A model generated the notes under the pieces. That model did no database searches, was not told the origin of the DNA, and was given only the letters and a program-made list of their open reading frames with translations. From NCBI GenBank assembly GCA_946404705.1, contig CAMJES010000012.1:1-18578 (forward strand): a stretch of 18,578 bases of DNA, read 5' to 3'. The translations under genes were made by a program, and so were the position numbers. The stretch is from an uncultured Ruminococcus sp. (GTDB lineage Bacteria > Bacillota > Clostridia > Oscillospirales > Ruminococcaceae). Shown one piece after another: positions 6,510 to 14,148 of the stretch. The stretch's first letter is position 1. Each line of letters starts with the position of its first letter.

Positions 6510-6540
6510 GCCGCAGCAGGAAAAGATCTCCTGCGGCGGC
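6510..6540 (+). promoter_or_regulatory. GC-rich hairpin at the predicted 5' end of the operon mRNA
   Basis: The arms GCCGCAGCAGGA and TCCTGCGGCGGC pair over 12 positions with one mismatch around a short loop. The hairpin begins within a base or two of the predicted transcription start and lies about 20 bases upstream of the GGAAAGGA ribosome site. There is no long T-run after it, so it is less likely to be a terminator than a 5' stabilising or regulatory structure. A similar hairpin starts the lipid-kinase mRNA at 13046-13070. Confidence 0.6.
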
Positions 6541-6576
6541 AAAGTTTTATAAACTATCGGAAAGGACAGAAAAATT

Positions 6577-7554
6577 ATGAATTTTGAAAAAATATCGGGA
6601 TTTTTTAAAAGCTCAAACGGCGTGAACAATACCGCTTACTATATCTATGTGCCGACAAATGCGAAGATAAAGGGCGTTGTGCAGATCGTTCACGGAATGT
6701 GCGAATATATCGAACGCTATGAGGATTTTGCGGACTTCCTATGCAAAAACGGCTATATCGTCTGCGGAAACGACAACCTCGGCCACGGTGCTTCCGTCGC
6801 AAGCGATGAGGACTACGGCTTTTTTGCCGAAAAGGACGGCTGGAAGTTCCTTTGCAAGGACGTTGTAACGCTCACAAGAATGATGCAGGAGAAATACTCC
6901 GCTTTTCCGTATTTCCTGCTTGGCCACAGCATGGGTTCGCTTATCGCAAGGACTGTTATCGCAAAATACAGCGAATATTATGACGGCGTTCTTATCCTCG
7001 GAACGGCTATGCTCCACGGCGTTACGGACGCCTGCCTTGCGCTTACCGAAAGCACGGCAAAGCTCAAAGGCTCGCACTACCGCTCAAAGGTATATGACCG
7101 AATGATGTTCGGAATGTCCAATGCGAAGATAGAAGACCCCAAGACCGACTATGACTGGATAAGCTCCGACCATTCTATCGTTGAAAAATATGCCGAAGAC
7201 CCGAAATGCACGTTCATTTTCACCGTCAGAGGACTTTATGACCTTATCATGCTGACAAAATATGTCACCGCAAAAAGCTGGGCGGACAAGGTTGCCGACT
7301 ATCTGCCCGTATTTATCGCAAGCGGCTCGGACGACCCCGTGGGCAGATACGGAAAAGCTCCCGAAGAGGTTTTCCGCCGCCTTACCGAAGCAGGACAGAG
7401 TGACGCAGAGCTTCATATCTACCCCGAAATGCGCCACGAGATACTCAACGAGATAGGCAAGCAGGAGGTTTATGACGATATCCTCAGCTGGCTAAACGAG
7501 CATAACAAGGAAGCTGACGACCCTTTTGAAACCGAAGACTGCGGAGAGTATTAA
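6577..7554 (+). CDS. Alpha/beta hydrolase, monoacylglycerol lipase/lysophospholipase-like
   Basis: The 325-residue protein belongs to the serine aminopeptidase S33/PldB-type alpha/beta hydrolases, which cleave monoacylglycerols, lysophospholipids or other small esters. The oxyanion region HGMCEYIERY follows the first strands. The nucleophile elbow is GHSMGS with Ser118. The acid is probably Asp252 or Asp253 (SGSDDPVG), and the catalytic His is His287 (MRHEILNE). This is the usual order for the family. No signal peptide is present, so it is cytosolic. It is the first gene of an operon with yifB starting 3 bases after its stop codon. The C-terminus is an acidic tail (DDPFETEDCGEY). A GGAAAGGA site precedes the start. 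The natural substrate cannot be told from sequence. Confidence 0.9.
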   Translation: MNFEKISGFFKSSNGVNNTAYYIYVPTNAKIKGVVQIVHGMCEYIERYEDFADFLCKNGYIVCGNDNLGHGASVASDEDYGFFAEKDGWKFLCKDVVTLTRMMQEKYSAFPYFLLGHSMGSLIARTVIAKYSEYYDGVLILGTAMLHGVTDACLALTESTAKLKGSHYRSKVYDRMMFGMSNAKIEDPKTDYDWISSDHSIVEKYAEDPKCTFIFTVRGLYDLIMLTKYVTAKSWADKVADYLPVFIASGSDDPVGRYGKAPEEVFRRLTEAGQSDAELHIYPEMRHEILNEIGKQEVYDDILSWLNEHNKEADDPFETEDCGEY

Positions 7555-7557
7555 TAT

Positions 7558-9084
7558 ATGTATGCAAAAGTAAACAGCCTCGGACTTTTCGGACTGAATG
7601 CGTTCCCTGTCGATGTCGAGATAGAAACGAGCAAGGGAACGCCGTCCTTTGATATAATCGGACTTGCCGATACCGCGATAAAGGAGAGCCGTGAGCGTAT
7701 CCGTTCGGCTCTGCGCGCTTCGCTGATAAGCTTTCCGCTCAATAAGATAATAGTGAACCTTGCGCCTGCCGATACGAAAAAGACGGGCAGCATTCACGAC
7801 CTTGCAATCTTCACCGCCTTGCTCTGCGTTACGGGAAACGTTCCTGCGGATATATCGAAAGCGGCATTTATCGGAGAGGTTTCGCTAAACGGCGATGTTC
7901 GCGGTGTAAACGGCGTTCTGCCGATGGTTCTGCTTGCGAAAAAAGAGGGCTTTAACGAGGTTTTCGTTCCCGAGATAAACGCCTACGAAGCGAGCGTTGT
8001 CGAGGGTATCAAGGTTTACGGAGTGAAAAACACCGCCGAGCTTATAAAGCATTTTGACGGCAGCGAGCCGCTTGCGCCGCAGGATAAATATGTTATCCGT
8101 GAGGAGCAGCGTTTCGATACGGTCGATTTTGCCGATGTGAAGGGTCAGCAGCAGGCTAAAAAGGCTCTGGAAATTGCGGCGGCAGGCGGTCATAACGTAC
8201 TTATGATAGGCGCGCCCGGCTCGGGAAAGTCGATGATGGCAAAGCGCATCACGACAATTCTTCCTGCGATGACGTTTGAGGAATCTATCGAAACTACCAA
8301 CGTTCATTCGATATGCGGAGTGCTGAACCCCGACACACCTCTCGTTACGAGCAGACCGTTCCGCTCGCCGCATCATACTATATCAAGTGCAGGACTTTCG
8401 GGCGGCGGAACTATCCCTCACCCGGGCGAGATATCGCTTGCGCATAACGGAGTGCTTTTCCTTGACGAGCTTGCGGAGTTTGCACGGCCTGCGCTGGAAA
8501 TTCTCCGTCAGCCGCTTGAAGATAAAAAAGTGACGATTTCAAGGGCAAGCGGCACGGTTACATATCCATGCAGCTTTATGCTGATAGGCGCAATGAACCC
8601 TTGTCCGTGCGGATATTTCGGAAGTCCGAACCACGAATGTCGCTGCACAAAGCAGCAGGTCGCAAACTATCTTGCAAAGATAAGCGGCCCAATGCTTGAC
8701 CGTTTCGATATTCATTGCCGCATAAATCCCGTTGATTTTGAAAGTATATCCTCAAAGGCAAAAGAGGAAAGCTCCGCAGTTATCCGTGAGCGTGTGCAGA
8801 AGGCGCGTGAGATACAGAATTCACGCTATAAAGGCACGGGGATAACCTGCAATGCGGCGATTACTGATAATCTTATCGCAGAGGTCTGTCCGCTCACAGA
8901 TTCGGCAAAGGACACGCTCAAAAACGTGTTTGACAAAATGGGACTATCTGCCCGTGGCTACAACCGAATTTTAAAGCTTTCACGCACTATCGCGGATATG
9001 ACTGCGGCAGAGGTCATTGATAAACAGCATATTGCGCAGGCTGTTCAGTTCAGGACGCTTGACCGTCAGTTCTGGGGGAAATAA
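7558..9084 (+). CDS. YifB/ComM family Mg-chelatase-like AAA+ ATPase
   Basis: The 508-residue protein has the standard three-part layout: an N-terminal ChlI/Lon-protease-like fold (about residues 20-140), a Mg-chelatase AAA+ module (about 190-395) and a C-terminal helical domain (about 400-500). Walker A is GAPGSGKS at 218-225 and Walker B is LFLDE with Asp303/Glu304. The NPCPCGYFG and C-x-C-T stretch (ECRC) after Walker B is characteristic of YifB. In Haemophilus and Vibrio the homologue ComM is a helicase promoting branch migration during natural transformation; the role in Clostridia is less clear. Length is normal. Its ATG is 3 bases after the hydrolase stop and its stop directly abuts the next ATG, so the three genes are probably translated in a coupled way. 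Its ribosome site (GGAGAG) is weakly placed. Confidence 0.95.
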   Translation: MYAKVNSLGLFGLNAFPVDVEIETSKGTPSFDIIGLADTAIKESRERIRSALRASLISFPLNKIIVNLAPADTKKTGSIHDLAIFTALLCVTGNVPADISKAAFIGEVSLNGDVRGVNGVLPMVLLAKKEGFNEVFVPEINAYEASVVEGIKVYGVKNTAELIKHFDGSEPLAPQDKYVIREEQRFDTVDFADVKGQQQAKKALEIAAAGGHNVLMIGAPGSGKSMMAKRITTILPAMTFEESIETTNVHSICGVLNPDTPLVTSRPFRSPHHTISSAGLSGGGTIPHPGEISLAHNGVLFLDELAEFARPALEILRQPLEDKKVTISRASGTVTYPCSFMLIGAMNPCPCGYFGSPNHECRCTKQQVANYLAKISGPMLDRFDIHCRINPVDFESISSKAKEESSAVIRERVQKAREIQNSRYKGTGITCNAAITDNLIAEVCPLTDSAKDTLKNVFDKMGLSARGYNRILKLSRTIADMTAAEVIDKQHIAQAVQFRTLDRQFWGK

Positions 9085-10035
9085 ATGAAAGAATTTACCA
9101 TAAACAAAAATGACAGCGGACAGCGTGTTGACAAGTTTATCGAAAAGGCGGTGCCGCTGCTGCCGAAAAGCCTTATGTATAAGTATATCCGCACAAAGCG
9201 CATAAAGCTCAACGGAAAGCGGTGCGAGATCTCCACACGCCTTTGCGAGGACGACATTATGCAGCTTTATATCGGCGATGAGTTCTTTGAAACTGCGCCC
9301 GACCGTGTTTTTCTGAGCGTTCCTGCGGATATTTCCGTTGTCTATGAGGACGAAAATATCCTGCTTTGCGATAAAAAGAACGGACTTGTCGTTCACGAGG
9401 ACGACGAAAACACCGCCGACACGCTGATAAACCGAATTTTACACTATCTTTACGACAAGGGCGAATACGACCCCGAAAGCGAAAACAGCTTCACGCCTGC
9501 ACTTTGCAACCGCCTTGACCGAAACACGGGCGGAATCGTTATTGCTGCGAAAAACGCCGAGGCTCTGCGCATACTCAACGAAAAAATCAAGGAGCGTGAG
9601 CTGGAAAAGCGTTATCTCTGCATTACGGTCGGAGTTCCGCCGAAAAAATCGGACACGATGACAGCCTATCTTGAAAAGGACGAGAAAACCAAGGCCGTTA
9701 CCGTCACGGACAGAAAAACTCCTCGGAACAAGACGATAATAACCTCTTACAAGGTGCTGAAAACGGACGGAACACTTTCTCTGCTTGAAGTTAAGCTCGA
9801 CACGGGAAGAACGCACCAGATAAGAGCGCATTTTGCACATATCGGCTGTCCTTTGCTCGGTGACGGAAAGTACGGCATAGGCGAGGTCAACCGCCGCTAC
9901 AAGATAAAAACGCAGGCGCTTTATTCCTACAAGCTGAAATTCACGTTCCGCACCGATTCGGGGATACTTGAATATCTCAACGGCAGAGAGTTTACGGTGA
10001 ACGATGTTTGGTTCAAGGACAAGTTTATAAGGTGA
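9085..10035 (+). CDS. RluA family pseudouridine synthase
   Basis: The 316-residue enzyme converts uridine to pseudouridine in rRNA or tRNA. An S4-like RNA-binding domain occupies about residues 12-65 and the catalytic domain about 85-300. The catalytic motif reads NRLDRNTGG with the essential Asp145; the usual first His (HRLDxxTSG) is Asn here, a variant found in one group of Firmicute RluA proteins. The downstream GRTHQIRAHFAHIGCPLLGDGKYG motif is intact. The ATG is immediately after the yifB stop, with GGGGGA overlapping the yifB end as ribosome site, so it is the last gene of the operon. Which uridines are modified cannot be told. Confidence 0.93.
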   Translation: MKEFTINKNDSGQRVDKFIEKAVPLLPKSLMYKYIRTKRIKLNGKRCEISTRLCEDDIMQLYIGDEFFETAPDRVFLSVPADISVVYEDENILLCDKKNGLVVHEDDENTADTLINRILHYLYDKGEYDPESENSFTPALCNRLDRNTGGIVIAAKNAEALRILNEKIKERELEKRYLCITVGVPPKKSDTMTAYLEKDEKTKAVTVTDRKTPRNKTIITSYKVLKTDGTLSLLEVKLDTGRTHQIRAHFAHIGCPLLGDGKYGIGEVNRRYKIKTQALYSYKLKFTFRTDSGILEYLNGREFTVNDVWFKDKFIR

Positions 10036-10095
10036 ATCTACCCCCCAAGCTTGGCAGGATATTTTGGCGGATAGATATATTCATTAAATTATGAC

Positions 10096-10184
10096 AAAAA
10101 AACTTTGGTCAGGTTGTCGGCTTTCAATGAAGGTATGCTTTTAATATACCGCATTGTCCGAGCAATCGAACCAAAGGCTTTTTT
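10096..10184. terminator. Long bidirectional hairpin terminator between convergent genes
   Basis: CTTTGGT (10103-10109) pairs with ACCAAAG (10170-10176). Nested inside are GGTTG/CAATC, TCGG/CCGA, CAATG/CATTG and GGTAT/ATACC, giving a nearly continuous imperfect stem over about 74 bases. The outer flanks are A-rich on the left and T-rich on the right (AAAAAAA and TTTTTT), so each strand reads a hairpin followed by a T-run. It lies between the rluA-type gene (plus) and the small membrane protein gene (minus) and would end both transcripts. Confidence 0.75.
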
Positions 10185-10225
10185 AGTTATAAATTGGAGC
10201 TTTTTAGTAACTATGTAGGCGTTTA

Positions 10226-10492
10226 TTATTGTGAAAGAAGTCCAATCACAACAATTCCCATAAAAGAAGTTCCGATAATTCCGAGAACAAAACCGGCTTT
10301 CTGCATGGCTTCACTGTAACCGCGCTTTTTTGCAGCTGCAGCAAGACAAATAGCAACTATTCCTGCAGCAAGTCCTAACAAAGCTATAAACGATGCGACA
10401 CCGTCGTTGTCAACCAAAAACAACAATAAAAACGATACCAAAGATCCTATTCCGCATATCATTGATGCCATTCCTTGTGTTTTTCCTTCCAT
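10226..10492 (-). CDS. Small three-segment membrane protein, DUF4190-like
   Basis: The 88-residue protein is almost entirely hydrophobic, with segments at about residues 8-26, 32-53 and 66-86, and a short basic loop (KKRGYSEAMQK) between the second and third. Composition and the G-x-x-LG-x-x-AG-I-x-A-I pattern resemble the small DUF4190-type membrane proteins of Firmicutes. The start at 10492 is chosen because GGAGGG lies 7 bases upstream; an in-frame TTG at 10507 would place the ribosome site inside the gene. Its transcript should end at the bidirectional hairpin at 10096-10184. Promoter elements in the AT-rich upstream DNA are not clear. Function unknown. Confidence 0.7.
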   Translation of the reverse strand: MEGKTQGMASMICGIGSLVSFLLLFLVDNDGVASFIALLGLAAGIVAICLAAAAKKRGYSEAMQKAGFVLGIIGTSFMGIVVIGLLSQ

Positions 10493-10507
10493 AATAAAGC
10501 CCTCCAA

Positions 10508-10940
10508 ATAAAAATATTTTTATGTATCATAATTCGCAAAACCAAAACCATTATTAGTTTGTTAATAAGCTGTTTTCAGAAAAATGTTTAATACATCTAT
10601 GATACCAACAAATAACAACAATCAAAAACAAAAAAGAAACTATATTATAGTTCTTTTATATTTTGATTTAGCTTTTATGATAACATAATGTTATTATATA
10701 TGTATATTCTACCATAAATGTTTAAATATGTCAACATAATAAATGCTGTTATTAAGATTTTGTGAATGTTGTCCAATAAATGCGCTTTATTATAGAATGA
10801 TTTCGTGTAATAACATTGCAAGATCAATTAATGCGAAGCAAACATTTTATAATTGACTTTTGCGGTTTGATGCTTTAAAGCCATTCTTTGGATTGGTCGG
10901 TGTTTTGAAATTTTTGGGTATAAATATGCATTAGTTTCTA
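10508..10940. other. AT-rich gap between divergent genes
   Basis: About 430 bases with no convincing reading frame or RNA gene. Two inverted repeats are visible: AACTATA-TTATAGTT (about 10638-10655) with T-rich DNA on both sides, which could be a weak terminator, and ATAACATAATGTTAT (about 10681-10695), a perfect dyad that could be an operator. The very low GC may partly reflect promoter DNA for the minus-strand gene, but no well-spaced hexamers stand out. Confidence 0.4.
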
Positions 10941-10969
10941 TTGATTTTTTCGAAATAATATGGTATAAT
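10941..10969 (+). promoter_or_regulatory. Promoter of the PHP-TSCPD-YdcF operon
   Basis: TTGATT (10941-10946), 17 bases, then TATAAT (10964-10969), with TGG directly before the -10. The leader of about 80 bases contains a small hairpin, ACGGAT/ATCCGT (11014-11035), ending a few bases before the AAGGAG ribosome site at about 11042-11047. Confidence 0.8.
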
Positions 10970-11056
10970 GAACTAAATACCATTCTCACGAATGTATATT
11001 TTCGGGAATATTCACGGATAAATGTATAGATCCGTATTTATTAAGGAGATGAGTTT

Positions 11057-11893
11057 ATGATAGGCGACCTTCATTGCCACACTACTCTTTCGGACGGTTC
11101 GCTCGGTATTGAGGATATTATCGTTCAGGCAAAGAAAACGGGTGTTGATTTTATTTCGATAACCGACCATGACACAATGTCGTCAATAAGCCGCGCAAAG
11201 GTTCTCGGCGAGCGCTATGGCGTTCAGACCATTCCCGGAGTGGAGCTTTCGGCTTGGGATAAGAAGCGAAACCGCAAGGTACATATTCTTTGCTATGCGC
11301 CGCAGAAGCCCGACCGTCTTGAAGGACTTTGCATAAAATCCTGCGAGATAAGGCGGAAATGCGCTGCCGAAATGGTGGAAAACGTCATGAAGCTTTACCC
11401 TATCACGGCAGAAAGCGTTATGAAACACGCTACCGGCTCAAAGAGCATCTTCAAGCAGCATATCATGCATGCACTTATTGAATATGGATATACGACACAT
11501 TTCTACGGAAAACTCAACCATAAGCTTTTCAATCACGAAAACGGAACCTGCATCGTTGAGCGTGAATATCCCGATGTTAATTTCGTGCTTGACCTTATAC
11601 ATTCGTCAAAGGGCGTTGCAGTTATGGCGCACCCGATGATGTACGACTCCGCCGAGCTTCTTGAAGAGCTTGCGCAGAACGGCAAAATTGACGGAGTTGA
11701 GGTTTATCACTACTCCGCAAGCGAGGAACAGCAGGCGAAGCTCCTTGAAACCGCCGAAAAATACGATCTTATCGTAACGGGCGGCTCGGATTTCCACGGA
11801 ATTTACAACGAACGCCCGACACATATCGGAAACTATTATACATCAAAGGAAAACATTGACAGAATTATCAAGCTTGCAAATAAAACAAAGTAA
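11057..11893 (+). CDS. PHP domain metal-dependent phosphoesterase
   Basis: The 278-residue protein is a stand-alone PHP (polymerase and histidinol phosphatase) domain. The metal-binding motifs appear in order: DLHCHTTLSDGS at residues 4-15 (His6, His8, Asp13), SITDHDT near 34-40, GVELS near 61-65 with Glu63, AHP near 190-192, and GSDFHG near 242-247. Related proteins include the YciV/RNase AM group acting on nucleotide or RNA 5' ends and 3',5'-nucleoside bisphosphatases; which activity applies cannot be decided. It is cytosolic and heads an operon, 14 bases before the TSCPD gene. AAGGAG precedes the ATG. All expected ligands seem present, so it should be active. Confidence 0.9.
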   Translation: MIGDLHCHTTLSDGSLGIEDIIVQAKKTGVDFISITDHDTMSSISRAKVLGERYGVQTIPGVELSAWDKKRNRKVHILCYAPQKPDRLEGLCIKSCEIRRKCAAEMVENVMKLYPITAESVMKHATGSKSIFKQHIMHALIEYGYTTHFYGKLNHKLFNHENGTCIVEREYPDVNFVLDLIHSSKGVAVMAHPMMYDSAELLEELAQNGKIDGVEVYHYSASEEQQAKLLETAEKYDLIVTGGSDFHGIYNERPTHIGNYYTSKENIDRIIKLANKTK

Positions 11894-11907
11894 AGAGGTT
11901 ACTGAAA

Positions 11908-12162
11908 ATGACTTATGATTTCACACCGAGAGGTGTTTGTTCAAGAAAAATAACTATTGAGCTTTCCGACAGCGGCGTTATCGAAAATGTTCGCTTTATG
12001 GGCGGCTGCAGCGGAAATACTCAGGGCGTTGCGGCTCTTGTAAAGGGAATGAGCGCAAAGGAAGCTATCTCCCGAATGAAGGGCATCGACTGCAACGGCA
12101 GAGGAACTTCCTGCCCCGACCAGCTCGCAAAGGCGCTGACCGAGGCGCTTGAAAAGCTGTGA
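11908..12162 (+). CDS. TIGR03905-type TSCPD domain protein
   Basis: The 84-residue protein has the compact layout of this family: a GVCS motif near the N-terminus, a central GGCSGNTQG, and a C-terminal CNGRGTSCPDQLA, which is the TSCPD motif that names the domain. The same domain is found at the C-terminus of some B12-dependent ribonucleotide reductases and may bind a metal through its four cysteines. Function as a free-standing protein is unknown. The gene follows the PHP gene by 14 bases with an AGAGG site, and its TGA stop overlaps the GTG start of the next gene by four bases. Confidence 0.9.
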   Translation: MTYDFTPRGVCSRKITIELSDSGVIENVRFMGGCSGNTQGVAALVKGMSAKEAISRMKGIDCNGRGTSCPDQLAKALTEALEKL

Positions 12163-12935
12163 GAGTGCTGACGGATATAGGCGGAATAGGCTGGAAAGCG
12201 CTGTTTGTGATTGCTGTGCTTGGATTTTTATTCGGCCTTTCGCCCGTGTTCAATCCGAGCGTTCATCTCAACCTCGGGAACTATATTATAATGGCGGCGT
12301 GTGCAGTTCTTGCGCTGCTTGCCGTTTTCCACAGCAGGATCTTTGCGCTTATAAAAGAAAACAAGACTGCAAGGATAATTTTCTGCGTGATCGCGGCAGC
12401 GACGGCGGTGTTTGTCATAATTTCGGCTGTTATCTCCGTTATGATGATAAAGGCGGCGAACGACAAGCCCGATTCTCCGTCAGCGGTAATCGTCCTCGGC
12501 TGCCGTGTTAACGGAGAAAACCCGAGTCCGATGCTTATGCAGCGCATAAATGCGGCTTACAGATGCCTTGAAGAGTTCCCCGAAGCGGTCGTTATCGCCT
12601 CGGGCGGAAAGGGTGCGGACGAGCTTATCTCCGAAGCCGAATGCATAAAGCGTGAGCTGGAAAGGCGTGGAATAGCTCCCGAAAGGATAATCCTCGAGGA
12701 AAATTCCACAAGCACAAGAGAAAATATGCTCTTCTCGAAAAAGATACTTGAAGAAAGAGGTATCAAGGGCGAAATTTCGATAGTTTCAAACGAGTATCAT
12801 CTCCTGCGCGCAAGAACTATTGCAAAGGAGCAGGGACTTAATGTAAAATGCTGCGCCGCAAGGACAGTCCGCTTCTATCTTCCTGCCTACTGGGTGAGGG
12901 AGATATTCGGAAATGTTTACGAATTTCTGTTTTAG
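12159..12935 (+). CDS. YdcF/SanA (DUF218) family membrane protein
   Basis: The 258-residue protein has three hydrophobic segments (about residues 12-30, 43-60 and 73-98), then a DUF218 domain from about 107 to the end. Family landmarks are visible: AVIVLGCRVNG at the domain start, VVIASGGKGADE, E..STSTRENM and VSNEYHLLRARTIA. Relatives include E. coli ElyC and SanA, linked to envelope integrity and vancomycin resistance, which fits a membrane location. Biochemical activity is not established. The start is a GTG overlapping the previous stop (GTGA), typical translational coupling; a second GTG two codons later is an alternative. It ends the operon, followed by a stem at 12947-12974. Confidence 0.9.
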   Translation: MRVLTDIGGIGWKALFVIAVLGFLFGLSPVFNPSVHLNLGNYIIMAACAVLALLAVFHSRIFALIKENKTARIIFCVIAAATAVFVIISAVISVMMIKAANDKPDSPSAVIVLGCRVNGENPSPMLMQRINAAYRCLEEFPEAVVIASGGKGADELISEAECIKRELERRGIAPERIILEENSTSTRENMLFSKKILEERGIKGEISIVSNEYHLLRARTIAKEQGLNVKCCAARTVRFYLPAYWVREIFGNVYEFLF

Positions 12936-12946
12936 GCAAAAGTTTT

Positions 12947-12980
12947 GCGGAAATTGCGTATGTGCAAAATCCGCTTTCGC
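12947..12980 (+). terminator. Probable terminator of the PHP-TSCPD-YdcF operon
   Basis: GCGGAAATTGC (12947-12957) pairs with GCAAAATCCGC (12964-12974) apart from a 2-by-2 internal mismatch, loop of six. A T-containing but interrupted tail (TTTCGCTTAATTTT) follows. Efficiency may be moderate. Confidence 0.55.
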
Positions 12981-13006
12981 TTAATTTTCACTTGATTTTG
13001 TATTTT

Positions 13007-13035
13007 TTGACATAGTAATAGGTTATAATTGTAAT
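13007..13035 (+). promoter_or_regulatory. Promoter of the lipid kinase gene
   Basis: TTGACA (13007-13012), 17 bases, TGTAAT (13030-13035). A better-looking TATAAT at 13024-13029 is only 11 bases from that -35. The first pair places the start near 13042, just before the hairpin at 13046. Confidence 0.6.
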
Positions 13036-13045
13036 ATGAAAATAT

Positions 13046-13070
13046 GCCGCACTATATTTAAATGTGCGGC
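13046..13070 (+). promoter_or_regulatory. Hairpin at the predicted 5' end of the lipid kinase mRNA
   Basis: GCCGCAC (13046-13052) pairs perfectly with GTGCGGC (13064-13070), loop of 11 bases. It begins about four bases after the predicted start of transcription and is followed by TTTG rather than a long T-run. It shares the ATGCCGCA opening with the leader at 6510-6540. Confidence 0.55.
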
Positions 13071-13107
13071 TTTGCTGTAATTATATCACACGAAAGGATT
13101 CTTTTCT

Positions 13108-14106
13108 ATGAAAAAAATGCTTTTTGTTTTTAATCCACACGCAGGAAAAGGGCAGATAAGGTTTCATCTTTTGCAGATCCTTGAGATATTTACAAGGGCA
13201 GGCTATGACGTAACGGCGCATCCGACACAGTCGAAGCTGGACGCTGTCAATGTTATCACCGAGCAGGGCGCAGATTATGACGTTATCGTTGTCAGCGGCG
13301 GCGACGGCACGATGAACGAAGCGATAAAGGGCATAATGAATATCGGCGTGAAAGTACCGCTCGGATATATACCTGCAGGAACGATGAACGACTTCGCTTC
13401 AAGCCTCGGAATACCGCACAATATGACCGACGCTGCCGATAAGATAGTATCGGGCGAAACCGCCGAGGTCGATATCGGCGCGTTCAACGATGAATTCTTC
13501 ACTTATGTCGCAGGCTTCGGCGCGTTCACCGATGTAAGCTACGGCACTTCGCAGCAGATGAAGAACGTTTTCGGCAGCCTTGCATATATCGCCGAGGGAC
13601 TTCGCATAAAAAGGCTCAACAGCATGAAGCCGTATCGCGTGAAGATCGAATATGACGGAAATGTCATCGAAGACGACTTTATATATGGTATGATATGCAA
13701 CTCGATGTCGGTCGGCGGATTCAAGGGTCTTGGCGGCAAGGACGTTCTTATGAATGACGGAATTATGGAAGGACTTTTCATAAAGAACCCCAAGAACCTT
13801 ATCGAGCTTCAGCAGATAATAAACGCGCTGCTTGCACGAAATCTTGAATCGGAGTATTTCTACTATTTTAAAACGGGAAAAGCGGTCGTAACGGCTGAGG
13901 AGGAGATACCGTGGACGCTGGACGGCGAATTCGGCGGAAACGTTGCAAGAGCGGAGATATCCGCAAATAACAAGGCTATATGTCTTTTCGCATCGCCTGC
14001 TTTGAAGATACTCGGCGGAACTGCCGATGTTATCCCCGAAGCTTATGTTGACGAATCGGATCCGTCCTATTATTATTCGGAGGAAAATGACGACCCAACG
14101 GAATAA
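13108..14106 (+). CDS. Diacylglycerol kinase-type lipid kinase (YegS/BmrU family)
   Basis: The 332-residue protein has the DAGK catalytic fold. NPHAGKG at residues 9-15 and SGGDGTMNEA at 63-72 form the nucleotide-binding site. IPAGTMNDFASSLGIP near 92-107 is the second conserved block. WTLDGEFGG near the C-terminus is the usual closing motif. Members phosphorylate diacylglycerol or related lipids with ATP, recycling the diacylglycerol left by lipoteichoic-acid synthesis (DgkB in Bacillus). It has no membrane segment and is probably peripheral. An acidic, Tyr-rich tail (DESDPSYYYSEENDDP) follows the fold. GAAAGGA lies upstream of the start. It is monocistronic, with its own promoter and a strong terminator. 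Confidence 0.93.
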   Translation: MKKMLFVFNPHAGKGQIRFHLLQILEIFTRAGYDVTAHPTQSKLDAVNVITEQGADYDVIVVSGGDGTMNEAIKGIMNIGVKVPLGYIPAGTMNDFASSLGIPHNMTDAADKIVSGETAEVDIGAFNDEFFTYVAGFGAFTDVSYGTSQQMKNVFGSLAYIAEGLRIKRLNSMKPYRVKIEYDGNVIEDDFIYGMICNSMSVGGFKGLGGKDVLMNDGIMEGLFIKNPKNLIELQQIINALLARNLESEYFYYFKTGKAVVTAEEEIPWTLDGEFGGNVARAEISANNKAICLFASPALKILGGTADVIPEAYVDESDPSYYYSEENDDPTE

Positions 14107-14113
14107 TTGATAC

Positions 14114-14148
14114 AAACCGGAAACCTTGCAGATTGGTTTCCGGTTTTT
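14114..14148 (+). terminator. Strong terminator of the lipid kinase gene
   Basis: AAACCGGAAACC (14114-14125) pairs perfectly with GGTTTCCGGTTT (14135-14146), followed by a T-rich tail (TTTTTGTTTT). It starts 8 bases after the stop codon. Confidence 0.92.

Noticed and set aside
6510..6540. Terminator of the small membrane protein gene
   Set aside because: The stem is followed by AAAG rather than a T-run and lies immediately after a well-spaced promoter, so a 5' leader role for the next operon fits better.
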